From NCBI GenBank assembly GCA_025200525.1, contig CM045758.1, positions 168,046,261-168,110,260 on the forward strand: a stretch of DNA of 64,000 bases, given 5' to 3'. The translations under genes and the position numbers were made by a program. Positions within the stretch are counted from its first letter, which is position 1. Each line of letters begins with the position of its first letter. This document shows positions 1-12,066 of this stretch, one piece after another. This DNA comes from Camellia lanceoleosa (lineage: Eukaryota > Streptophyta > Magnoliopsida > Ericales > Theaceae). The notes under the pieces were generated by a model. It did no database searches. It was not told where the DNA came from and saw only the letters and a list, made by a program, of their open reading frames with translations.

Positions 1-1059
1 TTCCAAGCTCAAACCAAGTGTTCCAACACTCAAAACTCGACCTCTTGGGCCCAAATTCTGGGGAATACATCCCAACTCAATAAATAACAAGTTTCAAAAG
101 CCAATTTGAGAATTTAAGCCCCAAAGGTGAGTCTATTCAAACCATTTTTCAAGAACAATTCAAGAACACTTTGTAAACATGCAATGCATGAGTTTCAAAC
201 CAATTTCAATCTTTAAATCTTGCTCTAAAGAGCTCAATAGTTGACAAATGAGATGAAATCATGGACTATCATGTAAACATGGACATGCATGTATGATTCA
301 AGCATGAATTCAACTCCAATTTCACTAATTCACACATGCATGCACTAATTCTAACTTAATTCACCATGGATGAACTAAAACCAAACTCAATTCCACAATT
401 TGGCATGAAAGATGCAAGAGACAACATAACTCAACAATTGAATGGTTGTAATTCTTACCTAAGTCCCAATTCAAGATGAACAAGCTCAAATATGCAATAC
501 ACACTTCAACCTTCAAGCAATTTCCAAGTAGCTCTAGCCAATTCAACCAAGAATGAATTCAATTCTCTCTCCCTCTCACTCTCACCATGTTTGGTAGGCT
601 AAGAGTGAGGAAAGAAGGCTGATCAAATGTTTGTTTGAAGTGTATAGGCTCAATAGTGGTATTAAACTAATGTCCACTATAGGTGGCAATTCGGTAATTA
701 AGTCAAAGTTCGTAATTAACTCAATTTAATCTAATTTAATCATTCCTAATCAATTTTCAGATAAAAATACCATAAAATCACAAATATTATGCTGATTCCA
801 ATACTTCAAACGGTTTCTAATTCGGCCGCCGATAAGGCCTTCAATTAGCAATTTAAACATACAATGCAAACAGATAATCACACAATCAAACAGATGCAAT
901 ATGCAATTCAATAGACAAACTTATTCAGTTTCAGTTCCGGTTTCATTCAGTTTGTTCAGTAGTTCATCCAGTTCACTTATCAGTCATTAGCAGTTCAGTT
1001 TATCAGTGATCAGTATATAATTCGGTGGTTATTCAGTAATCGGTACGAGGGTTATTACA
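1..1059 (-). mobile_element. LTR fragment (same family as the solo LTR at 7257-9621)
   Basis: This stretch is collinear with about 8580-9621: shared blocks include the AATCATTCCTAATCAATTTT run, CGGCCGCCGATAAGG and the terminal GGTACGAGGGTTRTTACA. It ends in TACA at 1059, the LTR terminus, and its other end lies outside the window. The family's start (TGTCACG) is not visible. By analogy with 12349-17838 the LTR reads on the minus strand. It appears to interrupt the older LTR remnant at 1060-2200. Whether it is solo or part of a full element cannot be told. Confidence 0.8.
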
Positions 1060-2200
1060 TATATCATGGCATAATAAACATAAAATGCAGCCTAGATATG
1101 CTCAACATACACACCAACAAAGGCTTTCTCAAGAGGCCAAAACTTGTCCTTTTCAAGGACAACAAGGAGAGGGGGTGGCCCTCTCCTTCTTGGGACTTCA
1201 AGGCATCATCTACACCACTGAAATCCCTCAAGATTTTAGTGGTGAAGAGACCCGAACACCAAAATCCCGGAGCTCGACAAAATAGCACAAAAATGAGGCC
1301 TTTCAAGGCCTAAGAGGGGCCAAACTTCCCCAAAGCACAAAGCACCCTTAATAAACTATCAAGATGGCTAAAAAACAGAACTTTTTTGTATTAAACACTA
1401 AGCTAAAAACAGCTTTAAGACAGGTAAAAATAGGATGCAAAAATGGAGAATAAAATGCTAGTTTCTTACCCTTGTTGACCACCTTCACAAGTGTTGATGT
1501 TGTTGCTTCCTTAGGCTCAAATCCAGTCAAGAACACCAAGAACAACCTCTTGGAACCTCAGAAACCAAGGAAAGGTGAAAGACTAGGTGCTTGTGTGCAA
1601 TAGTATGGACTAAAACACCTAGAATGGCAAGAGAGGGAGAAGTATAGATACAAGTTAGATACACTAATTTGGAACCCTAAAACCAGAGCTTCTTCAACCT
1701 CTTTTTCAACTCTCTAACCCTAAAGCAAGGGAGACAAGGCCTCCTCTTATAGAGGAGGCAATCTTGTAAGCTTAGTCACTAAGCAAAACAAGAGAGGCAT
1801 CCCTCTATACACGTGTATGGAGGAGAAGCCAATGCCATACAGCTGCCTCAAAATATCTGAAAAAGCAACTGCACAGTAATCGGCAGGGCAAAATTGTCAT
1901 TTTGACAAAATTGACTGCCGACCGGCACAAAAGAGTGCCGATGGCAACACTAACCAGCCGGTGGCCTCTAGCCATCGCCGGTGTGTGGGGATACCTCACA
2001 AGGCATTCCCTGCCCCTCCAAGGCAAAGCACAAGTGTTTGGTGCAAAACCAGACACAAAACGGTCAAGTTCGGAGGTCCTGAGGCAAGGCGCGTAGCCGA
2101 GAACTCCGGAAACTCCAAACGAACACGAACATGGATAATCACCGAGTGTTCAAGCGGTGACGTCCAGGTCTTGAGGACGGTCAAAAATGGGGTGTCTACA
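1060..2200 (-). mobile_element. LTR remnant of a Ty3/gypsy-type element (TGTAGACACCCC terminus)
   Basis: On the minus strand this begins TGTAGACACCCCATTTTTGA, a terminus typical of plant Ty3/gypsy LTRs. The plus-strand end is ...GGTGTCTACA at 2200. The left side is cut by the LTR ending at 1059. No internal gag/pol follows on either side, so it is a solo or truncated LTR. No long credible protein is encoded. Confidence 0.65.
1739..1759 (-). promoter_or_regulatory. TATA element inside a perfect inverted repeat of the LTR
   Basis: GCCTCCTCT and AGAGGAGGC flank a central TTAT/ATAA, so the minus strand reads CTATAAGAGG within a 21-bp near-perfect palindrome. Its place inside an LTR fits a core promoter (inference). 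No transcript evidence. Confidence 0.4.
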
Positions 2201-2290
2201 CTATCAGAGAAATTTCAAACCATAGAGAAATTTTAGACAAATCTCTTCGTATTTTGAAATTTCTCTGAATCGAAATTTCTCTGAAAAAAT
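2201..2290. repeat. AGAGAAATTT-rich segment
   Basis: AGAGAAATTT and its complement AAATTTCTCT recur four to five times in 90 bp, partly as inverted pairs. The same motif cluster fills 25280-25560 inside a TIR-bounded element, so this may be a truncated relative of it. Confidence 0.45.
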
Positions 2291-3329
2291 GTTGAGGGAC
2301 CCCAACCACTATGAAAACATTATATATCATTTATCCTATAAAATCTTAATAATAGGGACCTTAAAAAAAATTCTAATTTTTTCAAATAAACTGAACAACA
2401 TTCAATACTTGATGTTATAAAACTTTTTAAACTCTAATATGAAATTTTTTTAAAATATTCCTACAGTATTATTTGATATTGCCCATGTGGTACAAATGAG
2501 GGATTCTTTGCTATGTATTTTAGTGGACAATTTATTATTAGAATTGCAACGTATTAAGACTTGTACTCACTCATAGAAAAAATCTAACAAATGTAATTTG
2601 TTTGGAGCACAATAAGTTTTATGATCACATGGCGTGCTCCACCTTTTCTAATATTGGAAGTATTCATCATTGAAAAAAAAAAAAAACTTCAAGTAAAAGT
2701 ACATTTGGTATTATAAAATCTTATAAATGTTACAATTAATATTTAAATTGTAACATTTAATTTATTAAAATTAAATTGGGTTTAATTTTATGCCTATTTA
2801 TTAAATGAATGGCTTTGAAAATAGTCCATGACCACAGCCCCATATGATTATTCATAGATTTTACATAATTTATATATTATATAAATATACATACATAATT
2901 TATTTTGTTTAAAAAAATAAAATTCACTTGAGAAAGAAAATTCACCTGCTAAATTTTTTAGCTTAATATATAATAGGGTTATTTTTTTGATAAATTCTCT
3001 TTCTAAGTATTTTATTCTATCTAACCCATATTCTTTTTTAATATTTCATTAAGTCATGTTTAATATAATATGACCAAATCATCATTTCTAATTTTTTTTT
3101 TCACATGTTTCGATTTTGAAACTAATACATAACAATAGTTTCTCATTTTATGGAGAAAACATGTCCCTCGTTCCAAAGAGAAAATCATTTCCCTTTTCGG
3201 TGGAGAAAATATTTCCCTTATTCGAAGGAGAAAATCTCTTCTTCCATAGAGAAAATCTCAAATTATGAATTTTGAACCTTTTCATAATTTGAAAATTTTA
3301 AAAATAACGCAACAAAAAAACTAAATGAA
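2291..3329. other. AT-rich spacer, no gene seen
   Basis: No ORF of protein-like composition. The stretch 3150-3262 repeats GGAGAAAAT followed by TTTCCCTT several times (a short degenerate tandem repeat). A poly-A run lies near 2671. Confidence 0.6.
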
Positions 3330-4060
3330 AATCAAAATACAATGTGAATGTTTACAGAAAACAATAAACATACAACTAATTTTTGAAAAAACAAAACACA
3401 TACTAAAATATAATGTGAATGTTCACAATTAACAACAAATATACAGCTAACCTTCAAAAAAATAAAATTCATATCAAAATCCAATGTCAATATTCACAAT
3501 TTATAATTAACATACAACTAGCCTTCAAAAAAAAAAACTCATACTAATGTAAACATTTACACTGTAACGTAAAAACATAAAACAAAATTAAAAAAAGTGA
3601 AAATCGATTATTTCAATTGTTCAATGGTAACAAAAAATGACTGTTCAACTAACAAACATATTGACAAAAACAACAAATATACAATTAACTTTCGAAAAAA
3701 CAAAATTTATGCCAAAATACAATGTGAATGTTCACAATTTACAATTAATATACAACTAGTTTTTTTGTAAATAAAAACAAATAAACTCATACTAATGTAA
3801 ATATTCACACCGCAACGTGAAAATATAAAATAAAATTGAAAAACATGAAAATTGATTATTTCGATTGTTTAATGATAACAAAATTGATTGTTTAACCAAC
3901 AAAATACAACTAACTTTCGAAAAAAAACTTTGAAAAAAAAAATACCAAAATACAATGAAAATATTCACAATTTACAATTAACATACAACTAACCTTAGAA
4001 AAACTAAATTTATACAAATGTGAACATTCATACTGCAATATAAAACAAAATGGAAAGGAA
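3330..4060. repeat. Degenerate tandem repeat, about 71-bp units with a longer-period overlay
   Basis: Units begin AAAATACAATGTGAATGTTC, continue with ACAATT-ACAATTAACATACA-ACTA, and end with an A-rich run near TTCGAAAAAAC. Starts are near 3333, 3404 and 3475. A larger block containing a GATTATTTCAATTGTT-like string then recurs near 3600 and 3850. Copies are diverged. No coding potential. Confidence 0.7.
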
Positions 4061-5040
4061 AATGAGAAAGACTATTTTCAATTGTTTAATGATAACAAAA
4101 AAATGATTGTTCAAACAACAAGTATAGTAACAAATAACTAATAATATGTGAACATTCACATCTTGCAAAATATATAATTATGTCAACATCTATATTCCAA
4201 TACTTATTTCTCAGACTTTCAAACAATGTGAAATGTGAACATTCACCCTGATTGGCAAAAAAAAAAAAAAAAAAAAACGATGGCAAAAACAAAAAAATAT
4301 CACTCACATCCTCATTTTCATCATCATCTTTACCATTATCATTGTCATTAACAATCTATACAATTTCACCATGCCACTAATCCAAACCAAACCAAACCAA
4401 ACCAAACTCACCTTTGAAAAATATGTTTGTAACAAAATTGACTAGAAATAAATAGAGTTTTGACTTACGACAATGGAGAAACATAGAATTTCGAACACAG
4501 AGCAACAATGGACAACCACAGAATTTGGAACACAAAATGACAATAGAGAAACACAAAACTTCACCACAACAATGAAAGAACATAATATTATTTCACCACT
4601 ATGAGTAAACTAGAATTTCTAAAGCCTACTAGAGAGTTTCAAAACCCTAGCACAATAAAACAATACCACAAATGTGAATGAAACTGATAAAAAAAAGTGA
4701 ATAATGATAACTATCAAAATGGAGATAACAATAAAAAGGAAATGTATATATTCTTTTTTTATATAATACATATTAACATTAGACATAAGGGTATAATAGT
4801 CTAACAAATATTATAAATCAGGAAAAAAGGATTTTATAGAATAAAAGTATAAATACATGGGACTAACTAAGTTATAATTTTCCTTGGTGGAATTATTAAG
4901 TTATAACACCTCCAAATGAGATTTATCAGTAAAAAACCTTATATAAATCCTATACAGTTATTAAAAACTAAATGTTTGTACTAATTTAACTATAAAATTA
5001 TTACTTATTTTTTATTTAATATATAAATTTATTAGGTTAA
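4061..5040. other. AT-rich spacer with simple repeats
   Basis: Contains a poly-A run near 4257-4276, a CCAAA-type pentanucleotide run at 4381-4407, and a short imperfect repeat around GACAATGGAGAAACAYAGAA at 4470-4560. No credible gene. Confidence 0.6.
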
Positions 5041-5044
5041 CTTA

Positions 5045-5457
5045 GCTTGTTTGGTTTCAAATTCAGGATTTACTTTTCAAAAAATTGAATTTTTTTTTTT
5101 TGTATTTTTTTTTTCATTGAATTTTTTTTGATATTTTAAGCAATTTATATAATTTTTAGATATACCTAACACAAATACATTTAAAAAGTATAATATTTGT
5201 GAAAAAAATCTTTAAAAAATTCACTAAATACCAAAAATATATGAAAATTCAGTACATTTTTGTATTCTTGTATATTTATTATTTTTTTTGCAAATATTTT
5301 ACATTTTAGATACATCTAAGTAAGGTGCATCTAAAAAAGTAAAAAAAAAAAAAAAAAAATTGCTTAAATTTTAAAAATATTCATTAAAAAAAATACGAAA
5401 AATAAAAAATTCAATTTTTAGAAAATTGAATTCAGAAAATTAAAACCAAACACAATA
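5045..5457. mobile_element. Foldback MITE-like element
   Basis: The ends are inverted repeats: TTGTTTGGTTT...AATTCAG on the left and CTGAATT...AAACCAAACACAA (as its complement) on the right. The TGTTTGGTTT terminus resembles common plant MITEs. The interior is A/T-rich with internal complementarity. The target duplication is not clear. Confidence 0.5.
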
Positions 5458-5822
5458 ATGTTATTTAAGTTGGAATTTGGGTTAAAATTTTAACCCCGAT
5501 ATTGGGTCAAGCCTAATATAGGAATGGAATTTATTTGTTTTTGTCTAATTTAGACCCAGCTCCAAATAGGGACTATCTTTAGTATTTGTAAAAAAAAAAA
5601 AAATGAAAAACAAAGAACAATAATAACAACAACAACAACAACAATAATAATAATAATAATAATAACAATAATAGTGATCACATCTTAACTGGGCATTGGA
5701 AACAAAATACATGCTCCCCCAAACAAGAATTAGGATTTATTGTATAGTTTTATAGATAGTTTTATTTTCACACATCACTAATTTATACTTATTTTCTGAA
5801 TTTCTGGTTGGAAAGTTAATTT
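5458..5822. other. Spacer with AAC/AAT microsatellite
   Basis: Roughly 5620-5672 is (AAC)n followed by (AAT)n. No gene. The last five bases of this flank, CGAAC at 5823-5827, are the left target duplication of the Tat element. Confidence 0.7.
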
Positions 5823-5827
5823 CGAAC

Positions 5828-6407
5828 TGTGTGAGTGATTTTCTGACCACAGTGCCCTCCTTAGTGATTCAGCGGTAGAACACAGGCAGAATAGATGGCA
5901 CCCTGCCGTCCTACACAGAAAGAGAAGTTTTCGATGGTGGTTCTTCCACCCGGGGGCACTCCGACGATCAAGCCAGTATATCTCTCAAAGATAATCAAGT
6001 ATTCAACTCACAAGCTTGAGTGTAAAAACATACCTTAGACCCATGGGGGTGCCTCTCTTTTATAGCCAACATAAACCTAGTCCCAATAGGAACCTGGCCC
6101 TAATGGACTCAAGATTACTGCTAATCTGGGACTCCCAGTGGGACTAAGATAAACTCTCTAAGAGTCTTATCTTTACCCAAACTGAAGTCTTCTCCCAATC
6201 TAGGACTCTTGTCCATATCCAGGTTGAGTTCCCTCTTCATTCTAGGACTCTTGTCCCTTATCCACTTATCTCGGATTCCGATATCTTCGGAGATAACCTC
6301 GGCAACCCCGAGATCACCTCGGCGTACTGTCATGTCACGTGACATTTCGGCTGACACTTCGGTGTCACTTCGGCCACGTGCTAGTACTCAAAAAATACTT
6401 CCCCACA
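5828..6407 (-). repeat. 3' LTR of the Tat element
   Basis: 580 bp, TGTGTGAGTG...CTTCCCCACA, same length as 24262-24841. Differences are single-base substitutions, which suggests fairly recent insertion. A minus-strand TATAAAA sits at 6058-6064. It abuts the polypurine tract, which fixes it as the 3' LTR. Confidence 0.95.
6332..6380. promoter_or_regulatory. Two CACGTG boxes (G-boxes) in LTR U3, facing the antisense gene
   Basis: CACGTG cores at 6336-6341 (inside the 14-bp palindrome ATGTCACGTGACAT) and 6375-6380. G-boxes bind bZIP/bHLH factors in plants. They are in U3, upstream of the minus-strand TATA, and in this 3' LTR they also sit just upstream of the plus-strand aORF. They could serve both directions (inference). 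CACGTG boxes recur in the LTRs of the 38705-47025 array. Confidence 0.5.
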
Positions 6408-6420
6408 ACTGCCCCCTAGG
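6408..6420 (-). promoter_or_regulatory. Polypurine tract of the Tat element
   Basis: The minus strand reads CCTAGGGGGCAGT directly before the 3' LTR. This is the normal place for plus-strand DNA priming. The same sequence follows LTR1 of the array at 39275-39287. Confidence 0.8.
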
Positions 6421-7256
6421 TTCTATTACCTCGGCATTCTTAGGTGATGGAACCTATATTCAAACCTTTTTTCTCGAACGTCGGCTCAAGAACTTTCTGG
6501 TCGAGATCATTTATTTTCAGGCCGACATGTCTTCATCTAAGAACAAGAATTCACACGAATTCTCCCAAGTGTATGAGCTGTCATACACCTTTTTTCAACT
6601 GTTTCTCTGACGCATTTTTTCCTTATTGGTCCGTGCTGGCGACGCCCATTAAGCCGCCTTTTTCCTCGCTTATTGCTCGACGAAAAGTGCGTTTACTCAG
6701 CGATTAAACGCTTCGTTTTGCCGCCGTTCACGCTTTTGACAAAATAATTGAATCCGCCTTTGGCTCTTCACCTCGTGATTCGATTTCCTTACTCTCTCTC
6801 TGCTCCTTCTCAAACCCGCTATTACTCTTGCTCTAAGCTCAGAATCGGGTTTTATTCTCCATTCCTACGGCTTTGGCCATCGTTGCCTCGTTGCTCGATC
6901 TCGTAAGCACACTCCGCCTTCATCTTTTCCGTAAGCAAACCGGCTCTTCTCCTCCAAATCTTGACTTTATCCTCAAATTTCTTGCCATTGTTGTTCTCGC
7001 TCATTATTTGACTTGTGAATCGTTCACCAAGTGCACTATTTTACGGTTTTTTGCACATGTTATGAACACTCGCACTGTTGCACCTCTTGTTCTTGGTCTT
7101 CCACCTTTTCTATTCTTGAATCTGAGACTTCGTTTCTGCTTTTCTATTTTCTAGATTTTTGCCTTCCATACTCGTTCTTCGTAGATCTAGGTTTGGGATT
7201 TGTCTGAAGGACCTTCACTTTTTAGGAAAAACTGAAACGAATTTCACCAATATACA
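6421..7256 (+). other. 5' region and 5'UTR intron of the antisense aORF
   Basis: CT-rich leader from about 6770, then a likely 5'UTR intron: donor GTAAGC at 6931 and acceptor TTTTCTAG ending 7154. The two array copies have the same arrangement (39732-39918 and 43626-43814), supporting a real spliced leader. The leader is interrupted at 7257 by a solo LTR and resumes at 9627. The ORF at 6873-7154 is non-coding by comparison with the other copies. The transcription start is not defined. Confidence 0.55.
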
Positions 7257-9621
7257 TGTCACGACCCAAACCCGGCCCTATGGGTTTAGCATCAGAATCG
7301 CCAAGAATCCGAGATTATCAAGGCTTTGAACAAGAAAACAGACAAACAGAGTATGGAAGCTGGCCAATACGGTAAATAACTAGTGTCCATTGAGTCAGAA
7401 AATCAGATGCCAAATACATTTTTATGCATTCACACAGATCATACAGAGCGATCTATACAATTATATACAATCAACAAGACAGGATCAAGTCCCTAGACAA
7501 CAAAGAAAATCTATATAAAAAGTACAATACAGTAAGGAGACTGACGAGGGACACAAAACACCCCAAGCCATAGCATGGCAACTCGGAACCTCGCAGTGAA
7601 GCACATAGGCTGGCTTGACAAAACTGGGGACCGACCCACGCTCCTAGCTCCGGTCTGGTTGCTGAGAACCTACATATATATATAAATAGTGAGCTAAAGC
7701 CCAGTGAATAACATAATGCGTAAAGAGGTTATGAATGAATGTCCTTACAGTAATGAAATCAGTTCATTAAACAGTATTTCGATCTTCAAGATTTCACCAA
7801 TCGGTGTTTCAATCAATCACCATGTGGTACATCCATTAGCCTATAAACAAGAGGGTCCAAAAGGACCGCCTTAACAGACTCCAACAAAGAATGATGGCCA
7901 ATCATTCAAGAAAAGATGGTTCCACAAGGAACCGACAGCTCAGAATAAATGATAATGAGGTGCTAAGGATGCCACAGTACAGTTCAGAAATAAAGGACAT
8001 ACATTCATTCAATAAACAATATCAGTTCAATAAACAGTTCAGTTCAGTAATCAAAATATAACCATTTTGAACATATCTTTACACAATCTGTTACTCACAG
8101 AGATTGGGCTATAGCAGCTAGAGCGCGTCCCTGGGAGCCAACCCTAAACAGTTAACAAATAGAACACACACTAAGTTTCACAGTCGGAAAGGATGTAATT
8201 AAATCCCTAAATTTCCTCGGTGTGGTTCTATGTCTAAATCCTTATTAAGATGCCTTAAACTAGGCCTAAGAATGCCTAGAATGGGATGAGAATGCAAAGA
8301 TGTGCATGTAAATCGGCTTTGAAATTTTCAGAAACAGGCCTCCGCCGAGCGCAGTTTTTTTCGCCGAGCGGACAAGCTTACAAAGGTCCCGCCGAAGCGT
8401 CAACTTCCCGCCGGCGTGACACAATCCTCCGCCGAAAGACATTCTTCGCCGAGTGATCGATGAACAAGGTAAGATCTTTGGATGCGATTTCCGCTGAAGG
8501 CTAAACTCTCCGCCGAGCGATCAGAAACAAGTCGAAGAAATCTTTGGGAGATGAATTTCGCCGAAGCAAGACTTCGCCGAAGCGGACGCCAAAATCTGGA
8601 AAATCCAGATTCAACCTCCAAGTTTCAAACCAAGTTTCAATGCTCCAAATTCGATCCTCTTGAGCCCATTTTCTGGAAAACTCTTTCAAACACATAGAAT
8701 AATAAGTTTTAAAGCTCAATTTAGGAAATCAAGTCCCAAGGGTGTTTCAATTAAACCCAATTTCAAACTAGTTTTCAAGAACAACATGCAACATGGCATG
8801 CATGAGTTTTAAACCAAAATCAAACTTCAAATCTTGCTCTAATGAGCTCAATAGTTGGAAAACAAAATGAAAACATGGACTTTAGCTCAAACATGAACAT
8901 GCATGTACAATCTACCATGAATTCAACTTCAAACTCACTAAATTCAACATATATGAACAATTTCATAACTTAGCTCTACAATGATGCATGAAACATGCAA
9001 GATTTAGCTCAATGATACAATTAGGGAGATGAATGATCTACCTTAGTCTTGTAGTTTAAGCCTAGAAGCTCAATTAGACAATCAACACTTCAATTCTTCA
9101 AGATTCAAGCAAAAATGCACAAGATGAACCACTCTCTCTCTTACTCTCTTCTTTGGTCGGTTGGAATGAGAAGAAATGGCTGAGCAAATGTTTTAATCAA
9201 GTCTCTAAGGCTCAAGTGATGAAAGTAGACAAAGTCCACTCAAAATGGCATTTCGGTAATTATGACAAACTCTTTAATTGACTTAATTTAATCTGATTTA
9301 ATCATTCCTAATCAATTTTCAGATAAATATACCATAAATTCAGAAATATTCTACTGATTCTAAAACATCAAACGGTTTCTAAATCGGCCGCCGATAAGGC
9401 CTTCAATTAGCAGTTTAAACACATAAACGCAAACAGATAATTAATCAATGAAACAGATAGAAATGCAATATAACAGATAAACTTATTCAATTTCAATTTC
9501 GATTTCAATCAGTTCGTTCAGTACTGAGGTTAATCCAATTATCAGTCATTATCGGTTCAGTTTAGCAATAATCAGTATATAATTCAGTGGTTATACGGTA
9601 ATCGGTACGAGGGTTGTTACA
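7257..9621 (-). mobile_element. Solo LTR, 2365 bp, inserted in the aORF leader
   Basis: Begins TGTCACGACCC and ends GTTGTTACA, flanked by the perfect 5-bp duplication ATACA (7252-7256 and 9622-9626). There is no internal region, so it is a solo LTR formed by LTR-LTR recombination. It is related in design to the LTRs of 12349-17838 and in sequence to 1-1059. It carries several CGCCGAGCG-type motifs near 8340-8580. No gene lies inside; ORFs here are incidental. Confidence 0.92.
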
Positions 9622-9710
9622 ATACATTTTAGGCTCAAGCCGAGGTCCCTAGAGCCCTTTAGGAATATCCTGTCTCCGTGGCTGTAGCTAAATACTCGTA
9701 CATCAAAACC

Positions 9711-12066
9711 ATGGGTGTGTGGAGAGATAGGGTTAACTCCCCAACCAAACTAGAGTATTTTAGGCAAGAATTTTCCATCCCTGCCGATGTTCACATCAGG
9801 CTTGCTGGGGAGAACGACTCCATTATGCCTGAGAACGATAACATGCCCTTTCCTGTTGTAGCCTTTGTCCAATGTGGACTTCGGTTCCCCCTAGATCCCC
9901 TCTTCCGCGAAGTCCTCCACAATTACACCCTTAACCCCATGCAACTCACTATTAACGCCTATAGAACGCTTAATGGTATAATAGCCTTAGCTCGGCAGGA
10001 GAGTGTTAGGATCACTCTTGCCGACATCCAATACTGCTACACCATGTGTGCCCTGAACCTTAAGGAAAAAGGTTATGTCTATTACCTTAAGCCGAGGTCC
10101 ATCGAGTTTAAGATTGTAGCCGACCTTCCAGACTCCAACAAAGGGGCTGGAGATGATTATCTCATCGCTTCTGGGAACTGGGAATTTGGCCCAGATGAAG
10201 AAGTTCGTCTCTTCCCTCTTCCTCAAACGGTCAAGGAGGGCAAGGGTAAGATCCCTGTGTTAACTGCTTAACTGTTGCTTTCATTAATTTTTCAACAAAT
10301 TTTATCTGTTTCTGATATTGTGCTTCTTATTGCAGACGTTCGCAAGCCTCCCAAGGACTTCCGCCAGTCCTATTACCCTGGGAAAGGCCTGAAGAAGCTC
10401 TTGGATCTTCCTCTCCAGAAGCGCAAGGCCCCGCTCCTGCTGAACTTTATTCCAACATACAAGTCTACCTTGGCCGACGTTCCAAAGAAGAAGAAGAAGA
10501 GCGCCTCTCCACCAACTGCCACGACTCAAACCGCATCCACATCGGGAACCGATCAAGAGCCCACACCTGATCCAGCCGATCTTCCTTCCACATTGGCACC
10601 ATTCTTGGTTCCAGTTCAAGAAAGAAAGCGTCGCCGACGTCTTGTCAAGACAGCTGAAATGGAGCGCCCGAAGAAAGTCGTGCTGGATCTCCTTGCCGAC
10701 CTTCCAGCCGACGCGGACGATGCACCATCCCAATCAGTGCCTCCGCCAAAACCGAAGAGAGTCAAGAAGGCCCAGCCAAAGGCCAAGGCTGCTGAGGCCG
10801 AGGATGAAGATGCTGTGCCCATCTCTAAGTTGACCCAGAGCCAGAAGACCACTTCTGCACCTGCGAAGAGGTCGGCTGAGGTTCAACCATCAGGGTCCGC
10901 TCCATCGAAGAAACAGAAATCTTCGACCTCGGGATCCAGGGTTCCCAAAGTCCCCTGAGAACCCAAAATTACGCTTGAAAATAGGCCAATCTATGCTAAC
11001 GAGAGTGCCGCCGATGTCAACATCGGCGTGGCGCTCAGCACTGCGGTTCTCCTTGAGGGCGATCTTGAGCGTAATGCCAAGATGAGTGGCTATGAGAATT
11101 ACGCCCTCATGTTGCAGCGTTCAGTCCAAGTAAGTCCTTGAATTTGAGAACCTGTCTTTCATACTTGTAAAATTTTGAAACTTTTTGTAATAACTTTTGC
11201 CTTGTACTCTTTCAGGCCATCCAACACGCCTACACCTTCTCCATGCAAGCCTTTGAAATAGGGGAGGAGTTGGCCGAGCTGAAGAAGGAGTTTGCTGCCC
11301 TCCAGAAACAAAACAGGAGTCTCTAAAACAAGATGAAAAAATTGGAGGATCAGGCCGAGGAGGCAACTAAGGCTAAACAGATAGCCGATGAAAAGGCCGA
11401 GGTCAGGGGTTATTAAAACCAATTCAGAGCTCAACAGAAAGAAGTTAAGAAAAAGTGGCCTGCCGAGAAAGAATCGCAGGAGGCGCTACAAAAGATGCCA
11501 AATAAGGGTCAGCGATAACAAGGCATACGCCAAGGCATGGCCGATGTGGCGAAGATTATAAGCTTCAAGTCAAGCAAGCATGCAACAGGATTTTCCTAGG
11601 TTGGAATGCTTTGGCCAAACAACTTGATCTTCCTGCCGACTCACCCTGGCGCAAGACCAAGGCCATTCGTCTTCCCTTTGCTCTTCCTCCACCTCCAAGC
11701 CAAGTTGAAGAAGAAGCTGATTCTGACGCCGAGGTGGAAGATGAAGGTGAAGATGAAGATGAACCATTAGTCAGGAAATCCAAGGAAGCCATTGAAACCA
11801 AGTCACCTCCTCAGGGCGATCAAGTAATGGATTTAACCCAAGAGGAGGATGAGGAGGTTGAGAAGGTGCCTAAGGAAACTGGCCCCACCCACCAATCATC
11901 TGACCTTCTGGTTGCAGAACAAAGCGTGGAGAAGACCTTGGCCGAAATAGACGCCGAGATCGCTGCTGATAAGGAGGCTGAGGCTGAGGTTGAAAAGCAT
12001 GCCGAAGTGGGGGTGCAACAAGACGCCGAGGTTGTTCTTCTAGAGACTTCCGAGGTCCAGATTTAG
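9711..12066 (+). pseudogene. Tat antisense extra ORF (aORF), copy 1, three coding exons, broken
   Basis: The start ATG at 9711 (ACCATGGGTG context) is shared by all three copies. Exon 1 is 9711-10245, intron 10246-10335 (GTAAGA...TTGCAG), exon 2 10336-11129, intron 11130-11215 (GTAAGT...TTTCAG), exon 3 from 11216. Phases are compatible. Exon 1 encodes about 178 residues with GLRFPLDPLFREVL and QLTINAYRTLNGIIAL, resembling the plant 'putative gypsy type transposon' (Transposase_28) family. Exon 2 is basic and disordered with NLS-like KKKKK, RKRRRR and KPKRVKK. Exon 3 is Glu/Ala-rich, likely coiled coil. In-frame stops at 10956-10958 (a CGA-to-TGA type change; the array copies keep Arg), at 11324-11326 and near 11414 make it a pseudogene. 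It is antisense to gag-pol. Function unknown; a nuclear or DNA-binding role is inference. Confidence 0.75.

Noticed and set aside
9678..9710. Upstream start for the aORF at 9678
   Set aside because: The codon there is not ATG. The ATG at 9711 is in good context and conserved in all three copies.
10302..10733. 143-codon ORF antisense to aORF copy 1
   Set aside because: It is the shadow of the basic/Ala-rich exon 2; the plus-strand frame is the one matching the other copies.
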